Positions 34,599 to 43,664 of a stretch of DNA of 44,029 nt are shown one piece after another. The notes under the pieces were generated by a model, which was given only the letters and a program-made list of their open reading frames with translations, was not told where the DNA came from and ran no database searches. The stretch covers positions 1 to 44,029 of the forward strand of contig NZ_SIXC01000010.1 of assembly GCF_004309735.1 (NCBI RefSeq), given 5' to 3'. The DNA is from Desulfovibrio legallii. GTDB lineage: Bacteria; Desulfobacterota; Desulfovibrionia; Desulfovibrionales; Desulfovibrionaceae. Positions within the stretch are counted from its first letter, which is position 1; each line of letters starts with the position of its first letter. The position numbers were made by a program, and so were the translations under genes.

Positions 34599-34911
34599 TG
34601 TGGCAAGAACAGTACGAGGCAATCCCACGCTTCTCCTCCACGCGCCACAAAGGCAGAAGCAGACTTTCCGGGTCCTGCCTTCTATTGGGTATCGGCTCAA
34701 AAAAACAGGCTGAAGGAAAACCCAATAAGAGCGCTTGCCCCCGTCTTTGGTGTAGTCCGACATAGCGGCCGCCCATACAGATACAACCCAAAAAGGAATA
34801 GCAAAGAGGGCACCCCGAAAGGTGGGGCTATGGTGGGGCCAATTTGAGATAGTGCAAAAACAAAACGGGCCAGCGAAGGAATGAACCTTTGCTAACCCGT
34901 TGTTTTTCTCA
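34599..34911. other. Intergenic region after the polysaccharide locus
   Basis: I see no supported gene. Apart from the bidirectional hairpin at 34864-34906, there is only a small GC hairpin (CACCCC-GAAA-GGTGGGG, about 34811-34826). No copy of the tRNA-Leu 3' end that would mark an attachment site was noticed. Confidence 0.5.
34864..34906. terminator. Bidirectional terminator of tRNA-Leu and polysaccharide locus
   Basis: AACGGG/CCCGTT and AGCGAAGG/CCTTTGCT form a long stem around ATGAA, with an internal CC/AA mismatch. A-rich DNA on the left and TTTTT on the right make it usable from both strands. Confidence 0.7.
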
Positions 34912-34998
34912 TGGTGCCGAAGGGGAGACTCGAACTCCCACCCCGTTGCCAGGACTAGACCCTGAACCTAGCGTGTCTACCAATTCCACCACTTCGGC
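34912..34998 (-). tRNA. tRNA-Leu (anticodon CAG)
   Basis: An 87-nt tRNA on the minus strand. The acceptor stem GCCGAAG pairs with CTTCGGC, followed by ACCA with the encoded CCA at 34914-34912. Class II features are present: a long variable arm (TCCTGGCAACGGGG) and a T-arm GGGAG-TTCGAGT-CTCCC. The anticodon arm is CTAGG-TTCAGGG-TCTAG, which puts CAG at positions 34-36 and reads CUG, the dominant Leu codon in these genes. The gene has its own promoter and terminator. Confidence 0.95.
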
Positions 34999-35007
34999 GC
35001 GAAAAAT

Positions 35008-35036
35008 CTTCTACGTTAAGCCCAGGGGTTTGGCAA
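35008..35036 (-). promoter_or_regulatory. Promoter of tRNA-Leu
   Basis: On the minus strand, TTGCCA (35036-35031), 17-nt spacer, TAGAAG (35013-35008). Transcription would begin a few nt upstream of the mature tRNA 5' end at 34998. Confidence 0.6.
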
Positions 35037-35502
35037 GCAATTTTTCACGTTTTTCTGAAAAATCTTTTAGCTGAAGGACGTCCCGTAGAAATTGCCGCAG
35101 CACGGCGCCCGTCTTGCTGCAGGCCGGACGCGCTGCCGGGGCGCTTGCTTCCAGGTCTTGCGCAACGCGGCATCCGGCACGCGCAGGCGCGGCGCCTCGA
35201 CATATCCCGCCTTGCCCCTGACCCTCAGAAAGCCTTGTGCGCCAAGGGCCGTGCAAAATCGGCAGGGCAAGCCTGCCGCAGAACCGGCCGCGAACCGGGC
35301 CACAGTAGCGGAGCGCAACGTGCACAGGAGCGGCGCGGCATCAACGGTTGCGGTGGGACAAAGGGCCGCAGCAGCGGGCCGCGGCGCGCGGAGAACGGCG
35401 GGGGCTATGTTTACGGAGGTGGACTTTTGGCGTAAACAAAGAGCTTGCCCTTGTGCGCCATTGTGCCGGGGATTTTTTGTTCTTTACCACAAGGATGCCG
35501 TC
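35037..35502 (+). other. Long region upstream of ilvD
   Basis: About 470 bp without a supported gene. The ilvD frame stays open back to 35092, but homology to dihydroxyacid dehydratases begins only at about 35515, so this is probably leader DNA. An in-frame ATG at 35407 with CGGAGGTGG nearby is a weaker alternative start. No T-box or clear attenuator is visible. Confidence 0.45.
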
Positions 35503-37188
35503 ATGGATGCTACAGCGCGCAGTAAAAAGATGAAGTCCGGCCTGGAGAAGGCCCCCCACCGCTCTCTGCTTTACGCTCTGGGCCTGACCAGAGAAGAAAT
35601 GGACCGCCCCCTGGTGGGCGTGGTCAACGCCGCCAACGAAGTGGTGCCGGGGCACATGCACCTCAATACTCTGGCCGACGCGGTCAAGGCCGGGGTACGC
35701 ATGGCCGGGGGCACGCCCCTGCAGTTTCCGGCCATTGCCGTCTGCGACGGCCTGGCCATGAACCACGAGGGCATGCGCTTTTCTCTGCCGTCGCGCGAAT
35801 TCATTGCCGATTCCATTGAGATCATGGCCCGCGCCCACGCCTTTGACGCCCTGGTCTTCATCCCCAACTGTGATAAATGCGTGCCCGGCATGCTCATGGC
35901 CATGATGCGCCTGAACATCCCCTCGGTGCTGGTTTCCGGCGGGCCCATGCTGCCCGGCAATATCGGCCCGCACCAGCGCGGCGACCTGATCACCGTGTTT
36001 GAGGCCGTGGGTAAGGTGCGCAGCGGCGCCATGACCGAAGACGACCTGGAGCGCCTTACCGAGCGCGCCTGTCCCGGCTGCGGGGCCTGCGCGGGCATGT
36101 TCACGGCCAATTCCATGAACTGCCTGGCCGAAACCATCGGCGTGGCCCTGCCCGGCAACGGCACCATCCCGGCGGTGAGCGGCGCGCGCGTCCGCCTGGC
36201 CAAGACTGCGGGCATGCGCGTTATGGACATGCTGGAGCGCAACATCCGCCCGCGCGACATCGTCACCCCCGACGCCGTGGCCAATGCCGTGGCCGTGGAC
36301 ATGGCCCTGGGCTGTTCCACCAACACGGTGCTGCACCTGCCCGCCGTGTTCGGCGAAGCCGGCCTCAACCTGGGCCTGGAAATTTTTGACGCCGTCAGCC
36401 GCAAAAGCCCCAACCTCTGCAAGCTCTCCCCGGCGGGCAAGTATTTTATGGTAGATCTGGACAATGCCGGCGGCATCCCGGCCGTCATGACCGAGCTGGA
36501 CAAGCTGGGCCTGATCCATAAAGACTGCCTGACCGTCACCGGCAAGACCGTGGGCGAAAACCTCACGGACCTCAAAGCCCGCGTACTGGATCCAGAAGTA
36601 ATCCACAGCGTGGACAACCCCTATTCCAAACAGGGCGGCATAGCCATTCTGCGCGGCAGCCTGGCTCCGGAGGGGGCCGTGGTCAAACAGTCCGCCGTGG
36701 CCCCGGAAATGATGTGCCGCGACGTGCGCGCCCGCGTGTTTGAAAATGAAGAAGACGCCATGCGCGCCATCCTGGACGGCAAAATCAAGGCCGGGGACGC
36801 GGTGGTCATTCGCTACGAAGGCCCGCGCGGCGGACCGGGCATGCGCGAGATGCTCTCGCCCACGGCGGCCATCACCGGCATGGGCCTGGGCAAGGACGTG
36901 GCCCTGCTCACGGACGGACGCTTTTCCGGCGGCACCAACGGCGCGGCCATCGGCCACATCTCGCCCGAAGCGGCGGACGGCGGCGTCATCGCCCTGGTGC
37001 GGGAAGGGGATATGATCCATATCGATATTCCCAACCGCAAGCTGGACCTGCTGGTCAGCCCTGCAGAGCTGGAGCAGCGCCGGGCCGCCTTTACGCCGCA
37101 CAAAAAGGACAGCCCCTACCCCGTGCTGCGGCGCTACGCCGCCCTGGTGAGTTCCGCAGCCAACGGCGGGCGCTACAAGGAAATCTGA
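35503..37188 (+). CDS. ilvD: Dihydroxy-acid dehydratase
   Basis: A 561-aa Fe-S dehydratase of the IlvD/Edd family, catalysing the third step of valine/isoleucine synthesis (2,3-dihydroxy-3-methylacid to 2-keto acid). The ATG at 35503 follows AAGGA. Cluster cysteines sit in [12 protein letters not shown] and [21 protein letters not shown], and the C-terminal signature [21 protein letters not shown] is complete. Length is normal for the family (about 555-570). It stands apart from other ilv genes. Edd-type sugar dehydratases are longer and lack this exact pattern, so ilvD is favoured. Confidence 0.93.
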   Translation: MDATARSKKMKSGLEKAPHRSLLYALGLTREEMDRPLVGVVNAANEVVPGHMHLNTLADAVKAGVRMAGGTPLQFPAIAVCDGLAMNHEGMRFSLPSREFIADSIEIMARAHAFDALVFIPNCDKCVPGMLMAMMRLNIPSVLVSGGPMLPGNIGPHQRGDLITVFEAVGKVRSGAMTEDDLERLTERACPGCGACAGMFTANSMNCLAETIGVALPGNGTIPAVSGARVRLAKTAGMRVMDMLERNIRPRDIVTPDAVANAVAVDMALGCSTNTVLHLPAVFGEAGLNLGLEIFDAVSRKSPNLCKLSPAGKYFMVDLDNAGGIPAVMTELDKLGLIHKDCLTVTGKTVGENLTDLKARVLDPEVIHSVDNPYSKQGGIAILRGSLAPEGAVVKQSAVAPEMMCRDVRARVFENEEDAMRAILDGKIKAGDAVVIRYEGPRGGPGMREMLSPTAAITGMGLGKDVALLTDGRFSGGTNGAAIGHISPEAADGGVIALVREGDMIHIDIPNRKLDLLVSPAELEQRRAAFTPHKKDSPYPVLRRYAALVSSAANGGRYKEI

Positions 37189-37450
37189 CGTCGCTCCGGC
37201 CGGGGGCCCACAAGGCGGTTGCGCGGCCCCCGGTCACAAAGTTGCCGCTGCGGCGGCAAAAGCGACAGGTCGCGCCGCGGGGGCGGTCCGTCTCTGGGGG
37301 GGATGACCGCCGCGTTTTCCAGGAAAGGTACACTGTTGGAAGGATGGGGGTGCGGAGGAAGGGAACCTTTTGTGCACAAAAAATCCCTTCCCCTGCGAAG
37401 CGCCTTACGCCGCCACCCCGCCCCATCCGGACGACAGCCTTGGGGGCCTC

Positions 37451-38398
37451 ATGGTTTTTCTGCACGCGCTGAGCGGCGTTTTCGGGCTCATCATCATGGG
37501 CCTGGTGGGCTATGTGCTGGCGGCCAGGGGCTGGTTCGGCGCAGAAACGCGCATCCTGCTGCCCCGCCTGGTGACCTGCGTGGCCCTGCCGCCCTTTCTC
37601 ATGTACACCATCATGCATTCCTTCCAGCGGGAGGCGCTGCCGGGGCTGGCGCGGGGCGCGCTGCTGCCGCTGGCTTCCATTGCCGTCACCTTTGTGCTGG
37701 CCTGCGCTCTGGGCCGGCTGCTGCGGGTGCCGCACAAGCATTTCGGCCTGTTCTGCGCCAGCATTTCCAACCCCAATACGGTGTTTGTGGGCATTCCCGT
37801 CAATCTGGCCCTGTTTGGCGAAGAAGCCCTGCCCTACGCGCTGGTGTATTATTGCGCGGGCACGGTTTTTTTCTGGACCATTGGGCAGTACGCCGTGGTG
37901 CACGACCAGGAAAACAGCAAGGGGCCCCTTTCGGCGCGCACGTTGCTGCTGCAGATTTTTTCGCCGCCTTTGCTGGGATTTCTGCTGGGCGTGGCCCTGA
38001 CCCTCTGCGGGGTAACCCTGCCCACATCCGTGCAGGACGCGGCCCGCTACCTGGGCGGCCTGACCACGCCGCTGGCCCTTATTTTTATCGGTATCAGCAT
38101 TTTTGACATCGGCCTGCGGGGCCTGCGTCTGGAACGCGACCTGGTGGTGGTGCTGCTGGGACGTCTGGTGGGCGGGCCGCTGATCATGCTGGCTTTTCTG
38201 CACTTTTTCCCCGTGCCGTCCCTGATGGGCAAAGTTTTTGTGGTCCAGTCCTCTTTGCCGGTTATGATGCAGGCGGCTATTCTCAGCGCCCACTACCATA
38301 CGGATTCCCGCTTCGGCGCGCTGGCTGTGACCCTTTCCACCCTCCTTTCCGTGGTCACCATCCCGCTGTACATGACCTTGCTGAGCGCGCTGCTCTAG
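37451..38398 (+). CDS. AEC-family organic-acid transporter (MdcF/auxin efflux carrier type)
   Basis: A 315-aa membrane protein with about ten helices. The ATG at 37451 is chosen; the longer frame back to 37370 lacks features. Typical elements are the two half-repeats, GLIIMGLVGYVLAARGWF with LVTCVALPPFLMYTIM, and the helix-break motif ASISNPNTVFVGIPVNLALFGE; the second repeat has LTTPLALIFIGIS. AEC members move malate, malonate, lactate-type acids or auxins. Its position 189 bp before the LarA-like gene suggests a 2-hydroxy acid. A palindrome overlaps its stop codon. Confidence 0.8.
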   Translation: MVFLHALSGVFGLIIMGLVGYVLAARGWFGAETRILLPRLVTCVALPPFLMYTIMHSFQREALPGLARGALLPLASIAVTFVLACALGRLLRVPHKHFGLFCASISNPNTVFVGIPVNLALFGEEALPYALVYYCAGTVFFWTIGQYAVVHDQENSKGPLSARTLLLQIFSPPLLGFLLGVALTLCGVTLPTSVQDAARYLGGLTTPLALIFIGISIFDIGLRGLRLERDLVVVLLGRLVGGPLIMLAFLHFFPVPSLMGKVFVVQSSLPVMMQAAILSAHYHTDSRFGALAVTLSTLLSVVTIPLYMTLLSALL

Positions 38399-38426
38399 AG
38401 CATTTAACACTTGAAATGCTCCAGAG
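38393..38426. repeat. Palindrome related to the unit at 11371
   Basis: CTCTAGAGCATTT (38393-38405) pairs with AAATGCTCCAGAG (38414-38426) with one mismatch, around the loop AACACTTG. It overlaps the AEC stop codon (TAG 38396-38398). The core TTTAACACTTGAAATGCTC is identical to 11371-11389. Confidence 0.8.
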
Positions 38427-38587
38427 GCGCGGCCTGCTGACGCGTGTTCACAATGCCGCCAAAGAAGCATAAAAAAGACGCCGGTTCGCGCAGGCGCGCG
38501 GCCGACAGCCCGGCCCCCCCCGTTTGTCCGGGCGGCACTGCACGGCACGTCCGTGCGCAAAACCCAAAACCCGAGGGGCACAAAACC

Positions 38588-39886
38588 ATGGCCAAGCATC
38601 TGATGAAGTACGGAGAGCAGGAATTTTCCGTCAACCTTGACGAAGACTGCATTGCCTGCGAACTGGAATCCAATACCGTGTCCCTGCCGCAGCGCACGGC
38701 CCGCGAACATGTGGACTACGCCCTGGACCACCCCATTGGCTCCCCCCGTCTGGAGGAGATCGTCAAACCCGGCCAGACTGTCTGCATTGTGGCTCCGGAC
38801 GCCACGCGCCTGTGGCAGTCGCCCCACGTCTACATCCCGGCCGTGGTGGAGCGCCTCAACGCCTGCGGCGTGCCCGACGCCCACATCCGCATCCTCACGG
38901 CCACGGGCTCCCACCGGTCCATGACCCGCGAAGAGCACATGGCCATTGTTTCCGAAGATATTTACAAACGCATCCCGGTAGTGGACCACGTCTGCACAGA
39001 CAGCAAAAACATGGTCAAGGCCGGCGTGACCTCCCACGGCACTGAAGTCTGGTTCAACCGCCTGGCCATGGAAAGCGACCACATCGTGCTCACGGGCGGG
39101 GTGGTCTACCATTTTCTGGCGGGCTACGGCGGCGGCCCCAAATACATGCTGCCCGGCATCGCCAGCTATGAAACCATCCAGCGCCACCACAACCTGGCCC
39201 TGAACAAGGGCTTCGGCAGCGGCAGCAACCCAGCCGTGCGCAGCGCCAATCTGACGCGGGACAACGTCTTCCACACCGATCTGGAAGAAGCCGCCCTGCT
39301 GGGCCGTCCCAGTTTTCTGCTCAATGTGGTGGTGGACGAGCAGTACAACATCATCAAGGCCGTGGCCGGCGATATGGTCAAGGCCCACCGCGAGGCCTGC
39401 GCCCTGGTGGACGCCATTGACGGCGTGCCCGTGGCCGGACGCACCCCTCTGGTCATTGCCAGCGCGGGCGGCGCGCCCAAGGACATCAATTTCTACCAGA
39501 CCATCAAAACCCTGGCCAACGCCCTGGCGGTGGTGGAAGAAGGCGGCACCATCATTTTGCTTTCAGCCTGCACCGAGGGCTTCGGCAGCAAGGACACAGA
39601 GCACCAGATCCGCGACTTCGCCAGCATGGAGGCGCGTGAAAAAGACCTGCGCGCCCATTTTTCCATTGGCAGCTATGTGGGCTTTCTGTTTGCCGAATCG
39701 GCGGAGAAATATCACCTTATCCTGGTCTGCGCCATGCCGGAGGAGGCTTTCGCCAAAACCGGCATCCATGTGACCCGCACCCTGGACGAAGCCCTGGCCC
39801 TGGCCCGCAGACTGAACAACGGCAACGGCCGGCTGCGCGCCACCCTGCTGCCCCACGGGGCCAATACCCTGCCCAAGCTGGCCTGA
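38588..39886 (+). CDS. LarA-family nickel-pincer racemase/epimerase (lactate racemase-like)
   Basis: A 432-aa DUF2088/LarA protein. The ATG at 38588 has GAGGGG upstream. The active-site pattern of lactate racemase is present: VAPDATRLW (D/R pair), ATGSHRSMTREEH (first catalytic His), YHFLAGYGGGPKYMLPG (second His and the Lys that holds the pincer cofactor), QRHHN, and ASAGGAPKDINFYQTIK (late Lys). LarA enzymes use a pyridinium-thioamide nickel pincer to racemise 2-hydroxy acids, and paralogues act on malate, phenyllactate, hydroxyglutarate and others. The loop reads GYGGGPK rather than the GxSGGRK I recall for LarA, so the substrate may differ. Cofactor genes larB, larC and larE are not in the window. 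Confidence 0.88.
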   Translation: MAKHLMKYGEQEFSVNLDEDCIACELESNTVSLPQRTAREHVDYALDHPIGSPRLEEIVKPGQTVCIVAPDATRLWQSPHVYIPAVVERLNACGVPDAHIRILTATGSHRSMTREEHMAIVSEDIYKRIPVVDHVCTDSKNMVKAGVTSHGTEVWFNRLAMESDHIVLTGGVVYHFLAGYGGGPKYMLPGIASYETIQRHHNLALNKGFGSGSNPAVRSANLTRDNVFHTDLEEAALLGRPSFLLNVVVDEQYNIIKAVAGDMVKAHREACALVDAIDGVPVAGRTPLVIASAGGAPKDINFYQTIKTLANALAVVEEGGTIILLSACTEGFGSKDTEHQIRDFASMEAREKDLRAHFSIGSYVGFLFAESAEKYHLILVCAMPEEAFAKTGIHVTRTLDEALALARRLNNGNGRLRATLLPHGANTLPKLA

Positions 39887-39957
39887 ACCTGCTGCCGGTT
39901 GCGAAAGCCGGCTGTCGGCGTGCCGCACGCTATGGTTGTTGCCACCCCCCAAAACTT

Positions 39958-39991
39958 ATGCCCCCTTTGCCGCACACGGCAAAGGGGGCAT
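39958..39991. terminator. Strong hairpin between convergent larA-like and ridA genes
   Basis: A perfect 15-bp stem (ATGCCCCCTTTGCCG / CGGCAAAGGGGGCAT) with loop CACA. It has few T residues on either side, more on the minus strand, and serves the convergent pair as a shared terminator. Confidence 0.65.
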
Positions 39992-40054
39992 GGAAGATTG
40001 CCCGCGACGGCACGGTTACGTCGCCGCCAGGCATGATAACAGGGCTAAAAACCG

Positions 40055-40435
40055 TTATCGGGCGGCCACGGCCTCAATTTCGATTTTGGCGTTCAGGGGC
40101 AGGCTTTTCACGGCAAAACAACTGCGCGCCGGGAAGGGCGGCTTGAAAAACGTGGCGTACACTTCGTTGATGGCCGCAAAGTCATTGATATCCGTCAGGT
40201 AGACAGTGGTCTTCAGCACCTTGCCCATGGAGGAACCGGCGGCCTCCAGCACAGCCTGCACGTTTTTAAGCGAGGCCGCCGCCTGCGCCGCCACGTCCTG
40301 CGGCATGGCCTTGGTTTCGGGATTGATGGGCAACTGCCCGGAAGTAAAGACCAGGCCGCCCACGGCCAGGGCCTGCGAATACGGCCCCACGGCGCCGGGG
40401 GCTTTGTCCGTGGCAATCTGTTCCACACTGTTCAT
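40055..40435 (-). CDS. ridA: RidA-family 2-iminoacid deaminase
   Basis: A 126-aa RidA/YjgF protein, full length for the family. Conserved elements are GAVGPYSQALAVGGLVFTSGQLP near the N-terminus, the mid-protein AALKN-like segment QAAASLKNVQAVLEAAGSSMGKVLKTTVYL, and the arginine-bearing PARSCFAVKSLPLNAKIEIEAVA at the end. That Arg binds the iminoacid carboxylate. RidA hydrolyses reactive enamine/imine products of PLP enzymes and amino-acid oxidases. It starts at ATG 40435 after AAGGAGAT and is the last gene of the minus-strand catabolic group, a position that fits cleanup of D-amino-acid or serine/threonine deamination. Confidence 0.92.
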   Translation of the reverse strand: MNSVEQIATDKAPGAVGPYSQALAVGGLVFTSGQLPINPETKAMPQDVAAQAAASLKNVQAVLEAAGSSMGKVLKTTVYLTDINDFAAINEVYATFFKPPFPARSCFAVKSLPLNAKIEIEAVAAR

Positions 40436-40519
40436 GGCATCTCCTTTTCTGCAGGCGCGGCCGTCGGCAAAGCCGAGCGGCCGCGCGTATGGTTGCGGCT
40501 TCAGCCTCTGCGGCGAAAC

Positions 40520-42109
40520 CTATTTTTTACGCAGCACCTTACCGGCCAGGGCCGTTGTATCCAGGTTCGCGCCGTTGACCGTATGCGCGCCGTTGACAAA
40601 GACGTGCGCGATCCCGTCGGGGAACTGACGCGGCTCCGTAAAGGTGCCTTTGTCAATGATGGTCGCGGGGTCAAAAACAACGATATCGGCGTAGTTGCCG
40701 GGGCGCAGCACGCCGCGCCCCTCAATGCCGAACACGGCGGCGGGTCTGCCGGTCATTTTGCGTACGGCCTCGTGCAGCGGCAGCACCTTTTCTTCCCGCA
40801 CGTATTTGCCGAGAACTCTGGGGAAGGCTCCGTACACGCGGGGATGGGGCGTGCCGCCCAGCAGGCCGTCGGTGCAGACGTTCATTTCAGGCCGGGCAAT
40901 GAGCGTTTTGACGTGTTCTTCAAGCCCGTAAAAGTCCACCATGCCCACGGCGTTTTCTTCTTCGCGCAGCAGGTCAAAGGTGGCTTCAAGCGGCTCTTTG
41001 CCGCGCATTTCGCCCAACTGCACAAGGTTTTTGCCGACTACATCCGTATTGCGCGCTGTTTTTACGCTGGTGACGAAGATGCCGTCCAGCCCGGCAAAAG
41101 CCACAAAGTTATCCCAGCCGTGGATGCCGTGGGTAATATCGTGGACCATACGTTTTCTGTCTTCGGCATTGCCCAGGCGCTCTACCAGCTTGTCCGTGCC
41201 GCCGTCGTGCGCCCACGGCGGCAGAATGACGCCGAGCATGGTGCTGCCGGCCACATAGGGATACTGGTCGAACGAAACCCGGATGCCCTCTTTTTTAGCC
41301 TGCTCCAGCAGCGCAATGACCTGCGGGAAGAGGTGCGCGTTATTTTTGCCGCAGAGCTTAAAGTGCGAGAAATGCACCTTCACCCCGGAATCGCGCCCAA
41401 TGTTGATGACCTCGTGCATGGAATCCACAATGGTGTCAGCTTCGCTGCGTTGGTGGATGACGAAGGGCACATCAAATTTTGCGGCAACCTTGCAGGTTTC
41501 CACCATTTCGCGCGTGTCCGCATAGGCGCAGGGCATATAAATGAGGCCAGTGGAAAAGCCGAATCCCCCCGCCTCCAGTTCCCGCGCAAGAATTTCGCAC
41601 ATACGCCGCAATTCCGCAGCATCAGCCACGCCGCTGCCCAGACCGCGCGCCTCCATGCGCACATTGCCGTGGGGCACCAGGTAGCACAGGTTGGTGCCCG
41701 ACCCGTTTTTTTCCAGCAGATTCAGATAGTTTTCCGTTGTGCCGTAGGTCCAGTCCAGGTCATCTTTGTCCCCGTCCAGTCCCGCAAGGTTTTTGCGCCA
41801 GGGGCTGATGAACTGCTGCGGCAGCGGGGCCATGGAAATGCCGTCCTGGCCCAGAATTTCAGTGGTAATGCCCTGCCGCAGCTTGGGGGCCAGCTCCGGC
41901 TCCTTAAAGACTTCCAGATCAGAATGACTGTGGGTATCGATAAAGCCGGGGGCCACGGCAAGCCCTGCGGCGTCCACCACCACGTCCGCGTGGGGCGATT
42001 CCAGCCGCCCCACGGCCACAATGCGCTCACCTTCCATCAGCAGGTCGCCCGGCGTTCCCGGAGCGCCCGTGCCGTCAATCAACATGCCATTTTTGATCAA
42101 TGTTTTCAT
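40520..42109 (-). CDS. N-acyl-D-amino-acid deacylase-like amidohydrolase
   Basis: A 529-aa amidohydrolase-superfamily enzyme close to D-aminoacylases in length and layout. N-terminal LIKNGMLIDGTGAPG leads into the metal motif GFIDTHSHSD (H60, H62); VHFSHFK and TDGLLGGTPHPRVYGAFPRVLG follow, and a C-terminal beta sandwich has GVLRPGNYADIVVFDP. The position that I recall as the zinc-bound Cys in classical D-aminoacylase (NCG) reads QDG here (D88), so metal binding or substrate range may differ. It starts at ATG 42109 after GGAGGATAC. It lies between an MFS carrier and RidA, pointing to release of D-amino acids from N-acyl forms. Confidence 0.85.
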   Translation of the reverse strand: MKTLIKNGMLIDGTGAPGTPGDLLMEGERIVAVGRLESPHADVVVDAAGLAVAPGFIDTHSHSDLEVFKEPELAPKLRQGITTEILGQDGISMAPLPQQFISPWRKNLAGLDGDKDDLDWTYGTTENYLNLLEKNGSGTNLCYLVPHGNVRMEARGLGSGVADAAELRRMCEILARELEAGGFGFSTGLIYMPCAYADTREMVETCKVAAKFDVPFVIHQRSEADTIVDSMHEVINIGRDSGVKVHFSHFKLCGKNNAHLFPQVIALLEQAKKEGIRVSFDQYPYVAGSTMLGVILPPWAHDGGTDKLVERLGNAEDRKRMVHDITHGIHGWDNFVAFAGLDGIFVTSVKTARNTDVVGKNLVQLGEMRGKEPLEATFDLLREEENAVGMVDFYGLEEHVKTLIARPEMNVCTDGLLGGTPHPRVYGAFPRVLGKYVREEKVLPLHEAVRKMTGRPAAVFGIEGRGVLRPGNYADIVVFDPATIIDKGTFTEPRQFPDGIAHVFVNGAHTVNGANLDTTALAGKVLRKK

Positions 42110-42139
42110 GGTATCCTCCGTGATGTGCCAAAAGGCCGA

Positions 42140-43423
42140 TCAGGATTTTGCCGCTGCGGGTTTCTCGTTTTTGATGGTCAGCGCCACCAGCAGGGCCAGG
42201 ATGGTGCCGCCCATGAGGAAAAAGAAAGCCCACTCAAACGAACCGCCGTTCAGGTCGATAAGTTTGCCCACGGCCCAGCCGGCCACAATGCCGGCCATCT
42301 GCCCGCCAAAATTGACCGTGGCCGACCCCGCGCCCATGATGGCCGGGGGAATGGAATCCACCACAATGCCCCAGAAGGCTGCAAAAGCCAGGAAAAGGAA
42401 AAAGGCCGCCACACACTGGGCCGTTACGCTGCCGGTAACGGTTTCAGCCTTGAACGTGACATAGAGGGCAATGGCCGCAATGGCGCAGGTGGGAATAAAA
42501 ATCCATTTTCTGTGCACGCCCTTGGCCTTGAGATTGTCGGAAAAAAATCCGCCGATAATCAGGGCCACAGTGCCCACAAAAAACGGCAGGGAGCCCAGAA
42601 GGCCCAACTCGGCCAGAGAAAAGCCGCGCCCCTTGATGAGGTAGGAGGGCAGCCAGCTCACAAAGCCCCAGTAGGTGATGTCAAAGGCAAACCAGATGAT
42701 GACCATCTGCCAGAGGATGGGTTGGCGCATAAGCTGGCCGAAGGTGGGTTTTTCCTGCCCGGAGGCGCTCAGAGAAACAATGCCGGGGTCCTCCTCCAGC
42801 TCTTTGAGCTCCTCGGCGCTCATGCCGGGGTGGTCCTTGGGGTCGTTGCGCACATACAGGTACAGGGCCAGGGCGATGAGCAGGCCGGGAAGGCCCAGCA
42901 CCACAAAGACGTGCCGCCAGCCGAACATGCTGATGATGCTGGCCGCCGCCATGGTGGCCAGGGCCGGGCCCAGCGCGTTTACGCAGGACTGGATGGCCGT
43001 GGCTGTGGCGCGCTGACTGGAGGGGAAGTAGGTGGCTATGGTCTTCCACGAAGCCGAGGGAAAGGCCGCCTCGCCGATGCCGAACACGCAGCGCACCACC
43101 AGCATAATGGGCAGAGAGAAAACAAGGCCCGTCATGCTGGTGAACACGGACCACCAGGTAATGGCCCCGGCCATGACCTTGCGCGGGCCGAACTTGTCGG
43201 CCAACAGCCCGCCGGGAATCTGAAACAGCGCATAGCCTACAAAAAAGGCGCTCATGATGAGCCCCAGTTGCTCGTTGGTAAGATTGAAATCCGCGCCGAT
43301 ATAGGGCAGCGCAATGCCCATGACCATGCGATCGAGGAAGGAAAACAGCCACGCCGTCAGCATAATGCCGAGCACCGTGTAGCGAACTCGCCAAAACCCT
43401 TTTGAAGCGGAACCAGCTTGCAT
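42140..43423 (-). CDS. MFS transporter, ACS type, paralogue of the carrier at 9903
   Basis: A 427-aa 12-helix symporter. Helix 1 WLFSFLDRMVMGIALPYIG, the loop GGLLADKFGPRKVM, and FGIGEAAFPSASWKTIATYFP are the ACS (hexuronate/tartrate/galactonate) signatures. The central loop again has SAEELKELEED. It starts at ATG 43423 behind GGGGGG. It is transcribed after the M20 gene (241-bp gap) and 30 bp before the D-aminoacylase-like gene. It probably imports the acylated amino acid used by that enzyme. Confidence 0.82.
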   Translation of the reverse strand: MQAGSASKGFWRVRYTVLGIMLTAWLFSFLDRMVMGIALPYIGADFNLTNEQLGLIMSAFFVGYALFQIPGGLLADKFGPRKVMAGAITWWSVFTSMTGLVFSLPIMLVVRCVFGIGEAAFPSASWKTIATYFPSSQRATATAIQSCVNALGPALATMAAASIISMFGWRHVFVVLGLPGLLIALALYLYVRNDPKDHPGMSAEELKELEEDPGIVSLSASGQEKPTFGQLMRQPILWQMVIIWFAFDITYWGFVSWLPSYLIKGRGFSLAELGLLGSLPFFVGTVALIIGGFFSDNLKAKGVHRKWIFIPTCAIAAIALYVTFKAETVTGSVTAQCVAAFFLFLAFAAFWGIVVDSIPPAIMGAGSATVNFGGQMAGIVAGWAVGKLIDLNGGSFEWAFFFLMGGTILALLVALTIKNEKPAAAKS

Positions 43424-43449
43424 AAACCCCCCAATCCATATAAGTTGGG

Positions 43450-43468
43450 AATATTTTTAATAAATATT
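43450..43468. promoter_or_regulatory. AT-rich palindrome upstream of the MFS gene
   Basis: AATATTT-TTAAT-AAATATT is a 7-bp perfect inverted repeat 27 nt before the MFS start (43423, minus strand). It stands out in GC-rich surroundings and could be an operator or part of a promoter. Confidence 0.45.
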
Positions 43469-43547
43469 CACGGCGGCTTTGCCCGCCATAAACACGCATC
43501 CTCCGATAACCGGCTAAAAAACCGTTGCGTCAGCTGCGCCGCCACGG

Positions 43548-43619
43548 CTGCGACGGCGCTCCGGACGCCTGTGGGAAGCGGTCGGGCGCCGCCCCCCACA
43601 GGCATGGAATCCGTCGCAG
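43548..43619. terminator. Nested hairpin after the M20 gene
   Basis: Two stems are nested: CTGCGACGG/CCGTCGCAG (43548-43556 with 43611-43619) and GCCTGTGGG/CCCACAGGC (43567-43575 with 43595-43603). On the minus strand a TTTTTT run follows about 27 nt later. It probably separates the M20 gene from the downstream MFS gene, or acts as attenuator. Confidence 0.5.
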
Positions 43620-43664
43620 GGCCACGGCGCGGTCAGGCCCGGGCCAAATTGCGGCCTGTCGCGC

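Noticed and set aside
34599-34998. tRNA-Leu as integration site of the polysaccharide locus
   Set aside because: The tRNA 3' end faces the locus, but I found no second copy of it near the left edge of the locus and no integrase.
35092-35502. N-terminal extension of IlvD by 137 residues
   Set aside because: The frame is open only because stops are rare in GC-rich DNA; the extension is Arg/Ala-rich without family similarity, and a good ribosome site precedes the ATG at 35503.
40493-43405. A 970-codon open frame on the plus strand opposite RidA, the deacylase and MFS genes
   Set aside because: It is antisense to three well-supported genes, has low-complexity composition rich in His/Gly/Gln/Ala and no domain. 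Other long antisense frames (37091-39388, 18114-19766, 9765-11432) fail for the same reason.
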